From: Micromonospora matsumotoense
GTDB lineage: Bacteria > Actinomycetota > Actinomycetes > Mycobacteriales > Micromonosporaceae
DNA: 64,000 nt
Assembly (NCBI RefSeq): GCF_900091525.1
Contig: NZ_FMCU01000011.1
Location: forward strand, 124,001 to 188,000
Reading direction: 5' to 3'
Shown here: positions 9,093-16,671 of the stretch, in pieces
Numbering within the stretch: position 1 is the first letter of the stretch
Layout of the letters: each line of letters begins with the position of its first letter
Translations under genes and position numbers: made by a program
Notes under the pieces: model-generated
Database searches by the model: none
Seen by the model: the letters and a program-made list of their open reading frames with translations, nothing else
What the model was told of the DNA's origin: nothing

Positions 9093-9539
9093 TCACCGTT
9101 GCGCCTCTCGCCTTCGCTCCTGCGTGGCAGCCGTGGCGGCCTCCGCCACACCCTGTTCCGGGCCGCCCTCGGCCAGCCCGTCCCGGCCGAGCAGGAACTG
9201 CTCGACGAGATGGTTCCAGTCACAGCCGAGGCACACCTCCACCACGAAGACCTGGAACTCACGCAGCGTCATCGCCAGCACAGGTAGCTCGGCCAGCGTG
9301 CGGGCCTGCCCGGCGGACTGCCTGAGTTCGTCCCCGTAAATGTAGTGGACGTGGGTGAGGTTCTCGCTCCGGCAGATCGGACACCGTTGCTCGGTCGGCT
9401 CCCCGTGGAAGCGGGCCGCGTTCTTCAGGTACGGCGAGGCGTCGCAGACGTCGTACGTGCCGACCCGGCCGGCGAGCACGTCACGCAGCACTGCTCGCTT
9501 CTGCAGCGAGTAGTCGACGACCTGACGAGACGTCCGCAT
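9093..9539 (-). CDS. DUF5318 family zinc-ribbon-like protein
   Basis: A 148-residue protein of the actinobacterial DUF5318 family. It has two Cys pairs, RCPICRSENL near residue 53 and a later VCLGCDWNHL, which together look like a zinc ribbon, with a conserved start MRTSRQVVDYSLQKRAVL. The C-terminal 25 residues are low-complexity. In this group it sits divergently next to the PadR/inositol-phosphate synthase pair. Function unknown. The ATG at 9539 has the conserved start and is kept. Confidence 0.8.
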   Translation of the reverse strand: MRTSRQVVDYSLQKRAVLRDVLAGRVGTYDVCDASPYLKNAARFHGEPTEQRCPICRSENLTHVHYIYGDELRQSAGQARTLAELPVLAMTLREFQVFVVEVCLGCDWNHLVEQFLLGRDGLAEGGPEQGVAEAATAATQERRREAQR

Positions 9540-9648
9540 GCGGCAAAGGGTACGCGTTCCGATCGGGTGGGGCGACCACCGTCACGATCCGTGCACGGGC
9601 TGGCGCGGAACGGGGGTTTGCCCTGACGGCAGACGAGGTACTAACGTG

Positions 9649-9671
9649 CGATGTATCGGTCCGATACATCG
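9649..9671. promoter_or_regulatory. PadR-type palindromic operator
   Basis: A perfect inverted repeat with 11-bp arms (CGATGTATCGG and its complement) and a single T between them, 43 bp upstream of the padR start. The ATGTAT...ATACAT core is the known signature of PadR-family operators, so autoregulation of padR-ino1 is the simplest reading. It could also control the divergent DUF5318 gene. Confidence 0.85.
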
Positions 9672-9714
9672 AGGCGGTTAACCTGCCGCTCCGAGGGTAA
9701 GGAAAGGGTGGCCC

Positions 9715-10353
9715 GTGCTCGAACTCGCCATCCTCGGCCTCCTTCAGGAGGCCCCGATGCACGGCTACGAACTCCGCAAGGAGCTCACCGCCAAGCTCGG
9801 CGCCATCCGGGCAGCGATCAGCTACGGCTCGCTCTACCCGACCCTGCGCAGGTTGCAGGCGGCGGGTTGGATCACCGAAGCCACCGACGCCCCGGCCACC
9901 GCCGAGGAGGTTCCCGCGCTGACCAGCCGACGAGGTCGGGTGGTCTACAAGATCACTGCGGAGGGCAAGGAACGCTTCGCCCAGCTGATCGCGCAGGCCG
10001 GGCCCGAGACGTACGACGACACGGGCTTCGGTGTGCACTTCGCGTTCTTCGCCCGCACCGACCAGGCGACCCGGCTGCGCATCCTGGAGGGTCGCCGCCG
10101 CACGATCGAGGAGCGTCGCGAAGGACTTCGGGACGTGCTGGGCCGGGCGGCCGAGCGTCTCGACGCGTACACCCTGGAATTGCAACGCCACGGCCTCGAC
10201 GCGTGCGAGCGCGAGGTCCGCTGGCTGGAGGAGCTCATCGCCAACGAGCGCTCCGGCCGTGCCCCGACAGTCCCGCGACCCGGGACGGCCGGCGGTCCAC
10301 GAGACAACAACAGCCCGCCTCCGCCTGGAGAGTCCAGGAATGAGCGGCCGTGA
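9715..10353 (+). CDS. PadR family transcriptional regulator
   Basis: A 212-residue regulator. The N-terminal winged helix is typical of PadR (LELAILGLLQEAPMHGYEL, then SYGSLYPTLRRLQAAGWI), followed by a Vir_C-like helical C-terminal domain of the long PadR subfamily (residues about 95-190). The GTG at 9715 begins the conserved MLELAILGLL block; GGAAAGGG lies just upstream. The stop overlaps the region before ino1, whose ATG is 24 bp further on, so the two are likely one operon. A PadR-type palindrome lies upstream. The ligand is not evident; linkage suggests control of inositol synthesis. Confidence 0.88.
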   Translation: MLELAILGLLQEAPMHGYELRKELTAKLGAIRAAISYGSLYPTLRRLQAAGWITEATDAPATAEEVPALTSRRGRVVYKITAEGKERFAQLIAQAGPETYDDTGFGVHFAFFARTDQATRLRILEGRRRTIEERREGLRDVLGRAAERLDAYTLELQRHGLDACEREVRWLEELIANERSGRAPTVPRPGTAGGPRDNNSPPPPGESRNERP

Positions 10354-10376
10354 TGAAGAAGAAGGAGGCAGACGCT

Positions 10377-11456
10377 ATGGGCTCCGTCCGCGTCGCCATC
10401 GTCGGTGTGGGTAACTGCGCCTCGTCCCTCGTGCAGGGCGTGGAGTACTACCGCAACGCCGACCCGAACGACCGCGTCCCGGGTCTCATGCACGTCACCT
10501 TCGGCGACTACCACGTATCGGACGTGGACTTTGTCGCGGCGTTCGACGTGGACGCCAAGAAGGTCGGCATGGACCTCGCGGAGGCGATCGTCGCCAGCGA
10601 GAACAACACCATCAAGCTCTGCGACGTGCCGCCCACCGGCATCAGCGTCCAGCGCGGCCCGACCTTCGACGGCCTGGGCCAGTACTACCGCGAGATCATC
10701 GAGGAGTCCGACGCCGAGTCGGTCGACGTGGTCAAGGCGCTGCGCGACGCCCAGGTCGACGTGGTCGTCTGCTACCTGCCGGTCGGTTCCGAGCAGGCCG
10801 CCAAGTTCTACGCCCAGGCCGCGATCGACGCCGGCTGCGCCTTCGTCAACGCGCTGCCGGTCTTCATCGCCTCCGACCCGGAGTGGGCGCAGAAGTTCAC
10901 CGACGCCGGCCTGCCGATCGTCGGTGACGACATCAAGAGCCAGGTCGGCGCGACCATCGTGCACCGCGCGCTGGCGAAGTTGTTCGAGGACCGGGGCGTC
11001 GAGCTGCTGCGCACCTACCAGCTCAACTTCGGCGGCAACATGGACTTCATGAACATGCTGGAGCGCACCCGGCTGGTCTCGAAGAAGATCTCGAAGACCC
11101 AGTCGGTGACGTCCCAGATCCCGCACGAGATGGTCAAGAGCGACGTGCACATCGGCCCGTCGGACCACGTGCCGTGGCTGGACGACCGCAAGTGGGCCTA
11201 CATCCGCCTGGAGGGCCGCTCCTTCGGTGACACCCCGCTCAACGCCGAGCTGAAGCTCGAGGTGTGGGACTCGCCGAACTCCGCCGGTGTCATCATCGAC
11301 GCCGTCCGGGCCGCCAAGATCGCCCTGGACCGCAAGGTCGGTGGCCCGATCCTCTCGGCCTCCTCGTACTTCATGAAGTCCCCCCCGGAGCAGTACGCCG
11401 ACCACGACGCGCACGCCGCCGTCGAGTCCTTCATCAAGGGCGACATCGAGCGCTGA
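10377..11456 (+). CDS. ino1: Inositol-1-phosphate (myo-inositol-3-phosphate) synthase
   Basis: A 359-residue enzyme converting glucose-6-phosphate to inositol phosphate, the precursor of phosphatidylinositol and mycothiol in actinomycetes. It has an N-terminal NAD-binding motif (VAIVGVGNCASSLVQGVEYY) and the family blocks GDDIKSQVGATI, LNFGGNMDFMNML and KSDVHIGPSDHVPWLDD. Length fits the short actinobacterial form. The ATG at 10377 is chosen because AAGGAGG lies 7 bases upstream; in-frame starts at 10350 and 10353 would bury that site. Downstream of padR and followed by a terminator. Confidence 0.95.
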   Translation: MGSVRVAIVGVGNCASSLVQGVEYYRNADPNDRVPGLMHVTFGDYHVSDVDFVAAFDVDAKKVGMDLAEAIVASENNTIKLCDVPPTGISVQRGPTFDGLGQYYREIIEESDAESVDVVKALRDAQVDVVVCYLPVGSEQAAKFYAQAAIDAGCAFVNALPVFIASDPEWAQKFTDAGLPIVGDDIKSQVGATIVHRALAKLFEDRGVELLRTYQLNFGGNMDFMNMLERTRLVSKKISKTQSVTSQIPHEMVKSDVHIGPSDHVPWLDDRKWAYIRLEGRSFGDTPLNAELKLEVWDSPNSAGVIIDAVRAAKIALDRKVGGPILSASSYFMKSPPEQYADHDAHAAVESFIKGDIER

Positions 11457-11477
11457 CGCGCCGACCACCAGCACCAC

Positions 11478-11509
11478 CGAGGGCCGGGTCCGTGCGGACC
11501 CGGCCCTCG
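11478..11509 (+). terminator. ino1 terminator
   Basis: Perfect 15-bp inverted repeat (11478-11492 with 11495-11509) with a 2-nt centre, 21 bp after the ino1 stop and just before the convergent toxin-like gene. Confidence 0.85.
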
Positions 11510-11514
11510 CGTGT

Positions 11515-11901
11515 TCAGCCCGCCATCTCCAGATACGGCGACAGCCGCAACGTCAACTCCTCGACCGAGTCGACCTCGCCGCTGGTCAACGCATCGGTCA
11601 ACGCCATCCGGTCCTTGGCCGGCATGGTGAGGACGAAGCCGGAACGTTCCAAGCGGATGTCCGCCGCCGTCCAGGCGAGACTGGCGTTCCACATGTCGAG
11701 CGGCCGCCAGATCATGATCGCGTGCAGGAGTGCCGCCGCCTGGTCCAGCGGTGTCGGATATACCCGGCCCTGCAGCAACTGGGCGTGGGGACGCGCCGCC
11801 GAGGCGAAGAGAATCCCACCGTCGCGCACGATGGTCCGGGGAGATGTGCTGTCCGCGAGCAGGAGCAGCAGATCCTCGGCGTCCGGCCAGGCCCGCGTCA
11901 C
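11515..11901 (-). CDS. Fic/Doc-fold toxin-like protein with a destroyed Fic motif
   Basis: A 128-residue protein aligning with the Doc-like toxin component of actinobacterial Fic systems: VRDGGILFASAARPHAQ matches the usual RDxGxLxSAxARPxA block, YPTPLDQAAALLHAI matches the helix before the active site, and the C-terminal SGEVDSVEELTLRL fits. The expected HPFxDGNKR catalytic loop is replaced by RPLDMWNAS followed by LAW: the catalytic His is Arg and the Gly/Lys/Arg of the anion hole are lost. A GTG start at 11901 overlaps the antitoxin stop by 4 bases, giving translational coupling. It may be an inactivated toxin or a repurposed scaffold. Confidence 0.7.
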   Translation of the reverse strand: MTRAWPDAEDLLLLLADSTSPRTIVRDGGILFASAARPHAQLLQGRVYPTPLDQAAALLHAIMIWRPLDMWNASLAWTAADIRLERSGFVLTMPAKDRMALTDALTSGEVDSVEELTLRLSPYLEMAG

Positions 11902-12104
11902 CGGTCGCCCAGCATTTCGTAGAACTCGGCGTTCCGCTCGCGAACCCGGCGCGCGGCCTGGCGGGTCCACTCGTCCCGGTCGTGCCGGTCCAGGTAGGCC
12001 TGCACCGCCACCTCGACCGTCTTGTGCATCGACCGGTGCTCCGCCTCGGCGAGTTCCTTGAGTCGCTGCTCGACCTCGGGCTTCAGGTTCAGGGTGAAGG
12101 CCAT
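11898..12104 (-). CDS. Ribbon-helix-helix-type antitoxin
   Basis: A 68-residue protein, MAFTLNLKPEVEQRLKELA, whose N-terminal strand followed by two helices fits an Arc/MetJ-type ribbon-helix-helix DNA-binding domain; the C-terminal half (DRDEWTRQAARRVRERN) is a charged helix likely to bind the partner. It overlaps the downstream Fic-like gene by 4 bases, the usual antitoxin-first layout. The ATG at 12104 is chosen over upstream in-frame starts because it begins the fold and lies just downstream of a likely promoter/operator. Confidence 0.75.
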   Translation of the reverse strand: MAFTLNLKPEVEQRLKELAEAEHRSMHKTVEVAVQAYLDRHDRDEWTRQAARRVRERNAEFYEMLGDR

Positions 12105-12108
12105 ACCA

Positions 12109-12122
12109 GAGTTGTATAACTC
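12109..12122 (-). promoter_or_regulatory. Antitoxin promoter/operator palindrome
   Basis: Read on the minus strand this is GAGTTATACAACTC, 5-bp arms around an A+T-rich centre, ending 5 bp before the antitoxin ATG. It contains a -10-like TATAC. A TA repressor binding its own promoter is a plausible use. Confidence 0.45.
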
Positions 12123-12151
12123 GCCCGTCGGCTGGTCAACCACGCTCGGCG

Positions 12152-12466
12152 TCACGTCTCCTCCTCACTGGGTAGTCCAGGACGATGGTGGCGAGGATCG
12201 CTCGGATCGGGGCGGACGGACTGTGCGATCAGCCGGTCGAGCAGATCCACTCGGCCCACTCCGACGCCCGACCCGAGCGCCGCCAGGAAGCCACGCTCCA
12301 CGAGCCGCCGCGCCTGGCAGGGGAACGGTGCCCCACAGGTGCACCCGCCGTCGTCCGCGAGTAGATGACAGCGGTGCAGCCGGTGACTCCATCGCCAGAT
12401 AGTCGGTGACACGCACTCGGCCGGCGGATCGACCGGCGGCTCCTCCGGATCGAAGCTGAGCCGCAT
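12152..12466 (-). CDS. Hypothetical Cys-containing small protein
   Basis: A 104-residue protein beginning MRLSFDPEEPPVDPPAECV with a CHLLADDGGCTCGAPFPC segment that could bind a metal through four Cys and one His, followed by a helical QARRLVERGFLAALG. Its ATG shares its A with the upstream TGA (TGATG), so it is translationally coupled to the preceding gene. I do not recognise a named family; similar small Cys-containing proteins accompany XRE/DUF397 regulators in actinomycetes. Function unknown. Confidence 0.6.
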   Translation of the reverse strand: MRLSFDPEEPPVDPPAECVSPTIWRWSHRLHRCHLLADDGGCTCGAPFPCQARRLVERGFLAALGSGVGVGRVDLLDRLIAQSVRPDPSDPRHHRPGLPSEEET

Positions 12467-12768
12467 CAGCCCACCGCCGACCCGAGTCGCCACCGCCAGG
12501 CCCAACTGAGTAGCGGTGCCGGCCGTGCTCGCCCACGCCGGTGCGGGGCGAGCCAGCGCCGCAGCGCGCAGCGCCGCTGCGGGGGTACCGGATCGAGCAC
12601 CGGCAGACCCAGCTCCACCAGGCGATTCGCCGCCGCGTTGGCCGACGGACACGGGACGACGGCCAGGCAGACCCGGCACTGCTGGCTCTCGGGATCGGCG
12701 ACGTGCGCGGTGATGATCTCGTGTGCGGCGCGGCTCTCCACCCGCGCCCGGGTTTCGTACAGGCCCAC
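12466..12768 (-). CDS. Hypothetical small CxxC protein
   Basis: About 100 residues from a GTG at 12768 (GAAGGGG five bases upstream); an in-frame ATG at 12846 would add 26 Pro/Gly-rich residues. The core, AAHEIITAHVADPESQQC and then RVCLAVVPCPSANAAANRL, has a C-x-x-C pair and a third Cys, typical of a small actinomycete family seen near XRE-DUF397 pairs. The C-terminus is Arg/Pro-rich. Stop and next start overlap as TGATG. No function can be assigned. Confidence 0.55.
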   Translation of the reverse strand: MGLYETRARVESRAAHEIITAHVADPESQQCRVCLAVVPCPSANAAANRLVELGLPVLDPVPPQRRCALRRWLAPHRRGRARPAPLLSWAWRWRLGSAVG

Positions 12769-13222
12769 TGGCACCCCTTCGCCAAGGGGCGGACGCACGG
12801 TCCCGGGGTCACCACCACGAGGGGGATTCGCAGCGGGGTTCCGCACGTCCGCCCGGCTCGGGGCCGGTGGTGCGCCATCAGCTCAGCGCGTCACCGGCCC
12901 AGGAAACCGAGTGGGTACGCATCGCGAAGCGCGCCGGCACCCGCTCCGTGCGGGTACGACGTGGTAGACAGTCGGGGAGTCGTTCCCCGGGACGCCGGCC
13001 ATCGCGTTGCGCCTCCCGTTCGGCTCGTTCCCGGACCGGGGTGGGCATGCCGCCAAGCCGTCCCACCCCGGTCCGTCCTCATCTCGACCTTCGATCACCT
13101 TCGATCACCTTCGGTAATCGCAGCCACACGCAGAATGCAGCATGATGGAACGTCATGCAAGCTTGCATCGGTGGAATGTTTTCGAGATGCTCTACAAGGT
13201 CGGAGGGAGGTGGGGAGAGGAC
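12769..13222. other. Region between the small Cys proteins and the XRE regulator
   Basis: About 450 bp. It holds the divergent promoters. A minus-strand stretch near 12900-13020 can be read as a small protein (AMAGVPGNDSPTVYHVV), but the frame breaks up afterwards, so it is either a decayed small gene or chance. Tandem TCGATCACCT copies occur at about 13085-13105. Confidence 0.4.
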
Positions 13223-14077
13223 ATGCCGAACGAACATGCGTCCACGCTCCGCGCTCAATGGCTCGGTCAGCAGCTCCGCGAGATGCGGGAGAAGTCCCGG
13301 CTGACGCTGCGGGATGTGGGCGAATGCCTCAACCGCAACGCCAGCACTGTCAGCCGGATCGAATCCGGCATGCTGCCGGCCCGGGTACCAGAGGTGTTGA
13401 CCTACCTCGACGTATGCGGGATCGACGACCCGAAGAGACGTGACGACCTCAAGACGATGGCGCAGGACGTGTGGCAGAAGGGTTGGTGGGATGGACTCGC
13501 CGCCAACGTCGCCGCATCCCTGATCGATTGGATCTGGCTGGAGAGTCGAGCCACCGCGATCGACTCCTTCCAGGATTCGGTCATCCCCGGCCTGCTCCAG
13601 ACCAGGACATATGCCGAGACCGTCATCCGGGCCGCCGACGAGGATCTCGCGGACGATCAGCTTCACCGCTTCGTTGATCTGCGCATGACCCGTCAACAGC
13701 GGTTGAGTCAACCCGATCCGATCCGACTCTCGGTCATCATCGATGAAGGTGCGCTACGCCGGATGGTCGGCGGGCCCGAGACGATGCGCCCCCAACTCGC
13801 CCATCTCCGCGAGATGGCCGGCTGGCCGAACGTCGAGATCATGATCCTGCCGCTCACCGCAGGAGCCCACGCCAGCCCGAACGGCGCCTTCGACGTCTTC
13901 CGGATGCGCCGGCCCTATCCACCTGCCGGCTGCATCTCCACCGTTGTCGGAACAGTCGTGGTCGAAGGGGAGAAGGCCGATTCGCTGCACCAGCGCTACG
14001 ATCGACTGCGTCGGACGGCGCTGCGCAACGGTGCCGTGCAGCGGGTTCTCTTCGATCTGGAAGCACGTCTGGAGTGA
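13223..14077 (+). CDS. XRE-family regulator with DUF5753 ligand-like domain
   Basis: A 284-residue WhiJ-type regulator. Residues about 8-70 form the helix-turn-helix (LGQQLREMREKSRLTLRDVG, then RNASTVSRIESG); residues about 95-280 are the DUF5753 domain (FQDSVIPGLLQTRTYAETVI, PNVEIMILPLTAGAH). The ATG at 13223 is favoured by GGGAGAGG directly upstream over an in-frame ATG at 13142. It is 4 bp from a DUF397 gene, the standard pair in actinomycetes where the small protein antagonises the regulator. The target is probably local. Confidence 0.9.
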   Translation: MPNEHASTLRAQWLGQQLREMREKSRLTLRDVGECLNRNASTVSRIESGMLPARVPEVLTYLDVCGIDDPKRRDDLKTMAQDVWQKGWWDGLAANVAASLIDWIWLESRATAIDSFQDSVIPGLLQTRTYAETVIRAADEDLADDQLHRFVDLRMTRQQRLSQPDPIRLSVIIDEGALRRMVGGPETMRPQLAHLREMAGWPNVEIMILPLTAGAHASPNGAFDVFRMRRPYPPAGCISTVVGTVVVEGEKADSLHQRYDRLRRTALRNGAVQRVLFDLEARLE

Positions 14078-14081
14078 GCGC

Positions 14082-14318
14082 ATGGCGATGGTCAACCCCC
14101 TCACCAACGCCGGACTCCCCGTGGCCTGGCATGTCAGCACCCGCAGCGGCAACGGCGACGGTAACTGCGTCGAGGCCGGGCCGGTGCTGGACGGCAGTGG
14201 CCGGTTCGCCGTACGCGACAGCAAGGACCGTGGCGGCCCGCTTCTGCTCTACCCCGCCGCCGGCTGGGCCGCCTTCGTCACGGACCTCCGCGCAGGTCGC
14301 CTCGCCCCACTCCCCTGA
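14082..14318 (+). CDS. DUF397 family small protein
   Basis: A 78-residue DUF397 protein: WHVSTRSGNGDGNCVEAGP is the family signature (the W-x-K/R-S-S...C-V-E block), followed by VRDSKDRGGPLLLY and an aromatic C-terminal strand WAAFVTDLRAG. The ATG at 14082 is 4 bp after the XRE stop, so the two are cotranscribed. DUF397 proteins act as partners of DUF5753 regulators in Streptomyces development and have been proposed as toxin/antitoxin-like pairs. Confidence 0.88.
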   Translation: MAMVNPLTNAGLPVAWHVSTRSGNGDGNCVEAGPVLDGSGRFAVRDSKDRGGPLLLYPAAGWAAFVTDLRAGRLAPLP

Positions 14319-14442
14319 CCCACCGACCCGCCGTACCTCCATGGTCAACTCCATTGTGCCGATACTGCGGTATCCGCTCACCGCCGACACCGCTACATCG
14401 GCCCAACTGCGAGGGCATAGGCGAGGGCTGGCCTTTACCCGA

Positions 14443-14931
14443 TCAGGACCAGGCACGGCGCAGGGCGACGCCTGCCTCCAACTCCAACAGGGTCACCTTG
14501 CGGGGTAGGCCGCCACCGAAGCCGACCAGCTTGCCGCCCGCACCGACGATCCGGTGGCAGGGGACGATCACCGGCACCGGGTTGCGGTTGCAGGCCACCC
14601 CGACTGCCCGCGCCGCGCCGGGATCGCCGACCCGCCGGGCCACCTCGCCGTAGGTGAGTGTCTCCCCGTACGGGATGCGGGTCATCTCCCGCCAGACGGC
14701 ACGCTCGAACTCGGAGCCGCGCGGCATGACCACCGGCACGGTGAACCCGGTCAGCTCACCGGCGAAGTACGCCCTCAGCTCCGCGACCACCCGACCGGCC
14801 AGCGTGTCGCCGGGCTCGTCGTCGGCCGACGTGACCCGGCCGAAGTGCGTGCCACAGACCGCCGTCCCGTCGGTGGCCACGGAGAACTGACCGATCGGCG
14901 AGTCCAGCACGGTCCAACGCATGCCGGCCAT
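14443..14931 (-). CDS. ogt: Methylated-DNA-protein-cysteine methyltransferase
   Basis: A 162-residue O6-alkylguanine-DNA alkyltransferase that removes alkyl groups from guanine by suicide transfer to a Cys. The active site VIVPCHRIVG is intact, as are the DNA-binding helix YGEVARRVGDPGAARAVG, the NRNPVPV Asn-hinge and the FGGGLPRKVTLLELE C-terminal block. Length is typical of Ogt-type proteins. Convergent with the DUF397 gene. The ATG at 14931 is kept; MRWTVLDSP three codons later is the first conserved part, so a start at residue 4 is possible. Confidence 0.95.
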   Translation of the reverse strand: MAGMRWTVLDSPIGQFSVATDGTAVCGTHFGRVTSADDEPGDTLAGRVVAELRAYFAGELTGFTVPVVMPRGSEFERAVWREMTRIPYGETLTYGEVARRVGDPGAARAVGVACNRNPVPVIVPCHRIVGAGGKLVGFGGGLPRKVTLLELEAGVALRRAWS

Positions 14932-14965
14932 TCTTCCCGCCCCGCCGGGACACCGGCCGGTGACC

Positions 14966-15736
14966 CTAGCTCCCGTACGAGATGGTCCATCCCTTGCCGT
15001 CGAAGACGGCCTTCGCGCTGGTCATGCCGGCGGGGTACGACACCTGCGCGGGTGTGGTGAGTTCGGAAATGTCCATCACCTCGCTGCTCTCGAAGCTTCC
15101 GAAGGCGATCCAGTAGGTGGGCTTCGGGTCGAACTCGACCCCGGCGTTCGTCAGGGTCGGCACGACGAAGGTGCCGGCCCCCGACATGCCGATACCCACA
15201 CTTCCCTGGTCCTGGTCGCCCGCCCCCGGGACAGTGGCGTCCTCCTTGATTATCAGACTGCCATTGTTTCCCGAGGAGTTGGTCGGCCCGAATTCGAAAC
15301 CGCCGCCGACGTAGGAGAGGGTGACCAGGTTGTTCTGGGTCAGGTCCGCAGAAAGGGTCTGACCGGCCACGAACTGCGTTCCGGGGACAAGCGCCCCGAC
15401 CTGACCCCAGACAAAGTTGTAGTCGATGTTCCACTGGTATTCGACGGTGGTCGACGGGTGGCACATCTTCGACATCCAGGCGAGCGTGACCGCGTCGCTC
15501 GGGAGGACGGGCATCTCCTGGAAGAGGATGGCGTTCATGCCGTCGAGCGCCGAATTGTTCAGGATCGTAATGCTGTACCCGACCGCACCCGGCGGGGCTG
15601 AGCTGGCCCGAGAGACGCCCTCGCGCGCCCCGGCCGCCGCCGCCCGGCCGGCAGGACCCGCACCGAGCAGTGCGGCACCCAGTCCTGCACCCAGCGCGAC
15701 AAGCCCGTCCCGCCGACTGATTCTGAATTCCTTCAT
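14966..15736 (-). CDS. Tat-exported RhiA-like protein
   Basis: A 256-residue protein beginning MKEFRISRRDGLVALGAGL: a twin-arginine signal (SRRDG) with a hydrophobic core and an Ala-rich cleavage region. The mature part is rich in beta-strand-like sequence: VGYSITILNNSALDGMNAILFQ, TLAWMSKMCHPSTTVEYQW, GSVGIGMSGAGTFVVPTL, PTYWIAFGSFESSEVMDI. This pattern resembles my memory of the Rhizobium rhizosphere protein RhiA and its bacterial relatives, whose function is unknown. GAGGAGGG precedes the ATG at 15736; an upstream in-frame start lacks such a site. The gene stands alone with its own A+T-rich upstream region. Confidence 0.65.
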   Translation of the reverse strand: MKEFRISRRDGLVALGAGLGAALLGAGPAGRAAAAGAREGVSRASSAPPGAVGYSITILNNSALDGMNAILFQEMPVLPSDAVTLAWMSKMCHPSTTVEYQWNIDYNFVWGQVGALVPGTQFVAGQTLSADLTQNNLVTLSYVGGGFEFGPTNSSGNNGSLIIKEDATVPGAGDQDQGSVGIGMSGAGTFVVPTLTNAGVEFDPKPTYWIAFGSFESSEVMDISELTTPAQVSYPAGMTSAKAVFDGKGWTISYGS

Positions 15737-16152
15737 GAACCCTCCTCGCTCGCAAAGAACGCCCCTGCTGGCGCCCCCTGGAGAGGAGAGGTACGCGTCA
15801 AGACTCGATTTATCCGAAGCTTCATCTCGGATCAGCAATTTGGCGTTATCAATATGTTAGATAGGAGTTACCGCAAGCGCAAGGGATTCCCCCTCGCGCG
15901 GAACGGTCAACTCCCATCTGCCGATAGTTGCGCGGGAAAGTAGTTCTATTTAAGCGCCGTGCAGGGGAAGGCGCTTCAGGTGCGGTGCGGCGCAACGGGC
16001 CGCCGCCCCGATCCCGGGACGGGTGCCCGACGCCTCCCCGTCGGTCCCGAGCGGGACCCAGGCGGGAGCGGTCGGCAGGCGACGGCGACAAAAATGCGTC
16101 GGACGAGGCAAGGTTCAGCCGCCGCCGGGCGTCTTTGGTACGGAGGTGAGCG
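15737..16152. other. A+T-rich divergent promoter region
   Basis: About 415 bp between the RhiA-like gene and the sigma factor. The part from 15790 to 15955 is clearly less GC-rich than the rest of the window, with TATCAATATG-type sequence, fitting promoters for the exported protein. No gene seen. Confidence 0.5.
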
Positions 16153-16671
16153 GTGACCGAAGGCACCGACGGGGAGTTCACCGCGTTCGTCAACGAACGG
16201 GGGGACGCGCTGCTGCGCGTCGCGTACGCGCTGGCGGGCAGCCAGCACGCCGCCGAGGACCTGTTGCAGAATGCGCTGGCCAAGGCGTACACCCGGTGGC
16301 CCCGGATCCGGGGTGACGCCGAGCCGTACGTACGCCGGATCCTCTACCACGACCAGGTCTCGGGCTGGCGGCGGTTGGCCCGGCGACGTGAGGTGCCGGT
16401 GGCCGTGCTGCCGGAGCGGCCAGGCGAGCGGGACAGCGGTCACGACAGCGAGCTACGGATGCTGCTGCGCGACGCGCTGCGGACGCTGCCGCCCCGGCAA
16501 CGGGCGGTGTTGACCCTGCGCTACCTGGAGGACCTCAGCGTGGAGCAGACCGCCGCGATCCTCGGGTGCCGGGCCGGCACGGTCGCCAGCCAGGCATCGC
16601 GCGCCCTGGCCCGACTTCGAGAGTTGGTGCCGTCCTTCGATCCCGCCAGCAGTCCGGAGGTGAAGCGATGA
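16153..16671 (+). CDS. SigE-family ECF RNA polymerase sigma factor
   Basis: A 172-residue ECF sigma factor of the actinobacterial SigE-type family. Region 2: LLRVAYALAGSQHAAEDLLQ then NALAKAYTRWPRI; region 4: LRTLPPRQRAVLTLRYLEDL then SVEQTAAILGCRAGTVASQ, the helix-turn-helix that reads the -35. The GTG at 16153 follows a GGAGGTGAG site. It overlaps the next gene by 4 bases (ATGA), implying coupling with a membrane partner that may act as its anti-sigma factor. Confidence 0.9.
   Translation: MTEGTDGEFTAFVNERGDALLRVAYALAGSQHAAEDLLQNALAKAYTRWPRIRGDAEPYVRRILYHDQVSGWRRLARRREVPVAVLPERPGERDSGHDSELRMLLRDALRTLPPRQRAVLTLRYLEDLSVEQTAAILGCRAGTVASQASRALARLRELVPSFDPASSPEVKR

Noticed and set aside
12883..13098. 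Small minus-strand protein containing GNDSPTVYHVV
   Set aside because: The first part looks like a small actinomycete protein, but it then changes frame and character; too little to call a gene or a pseudogene.
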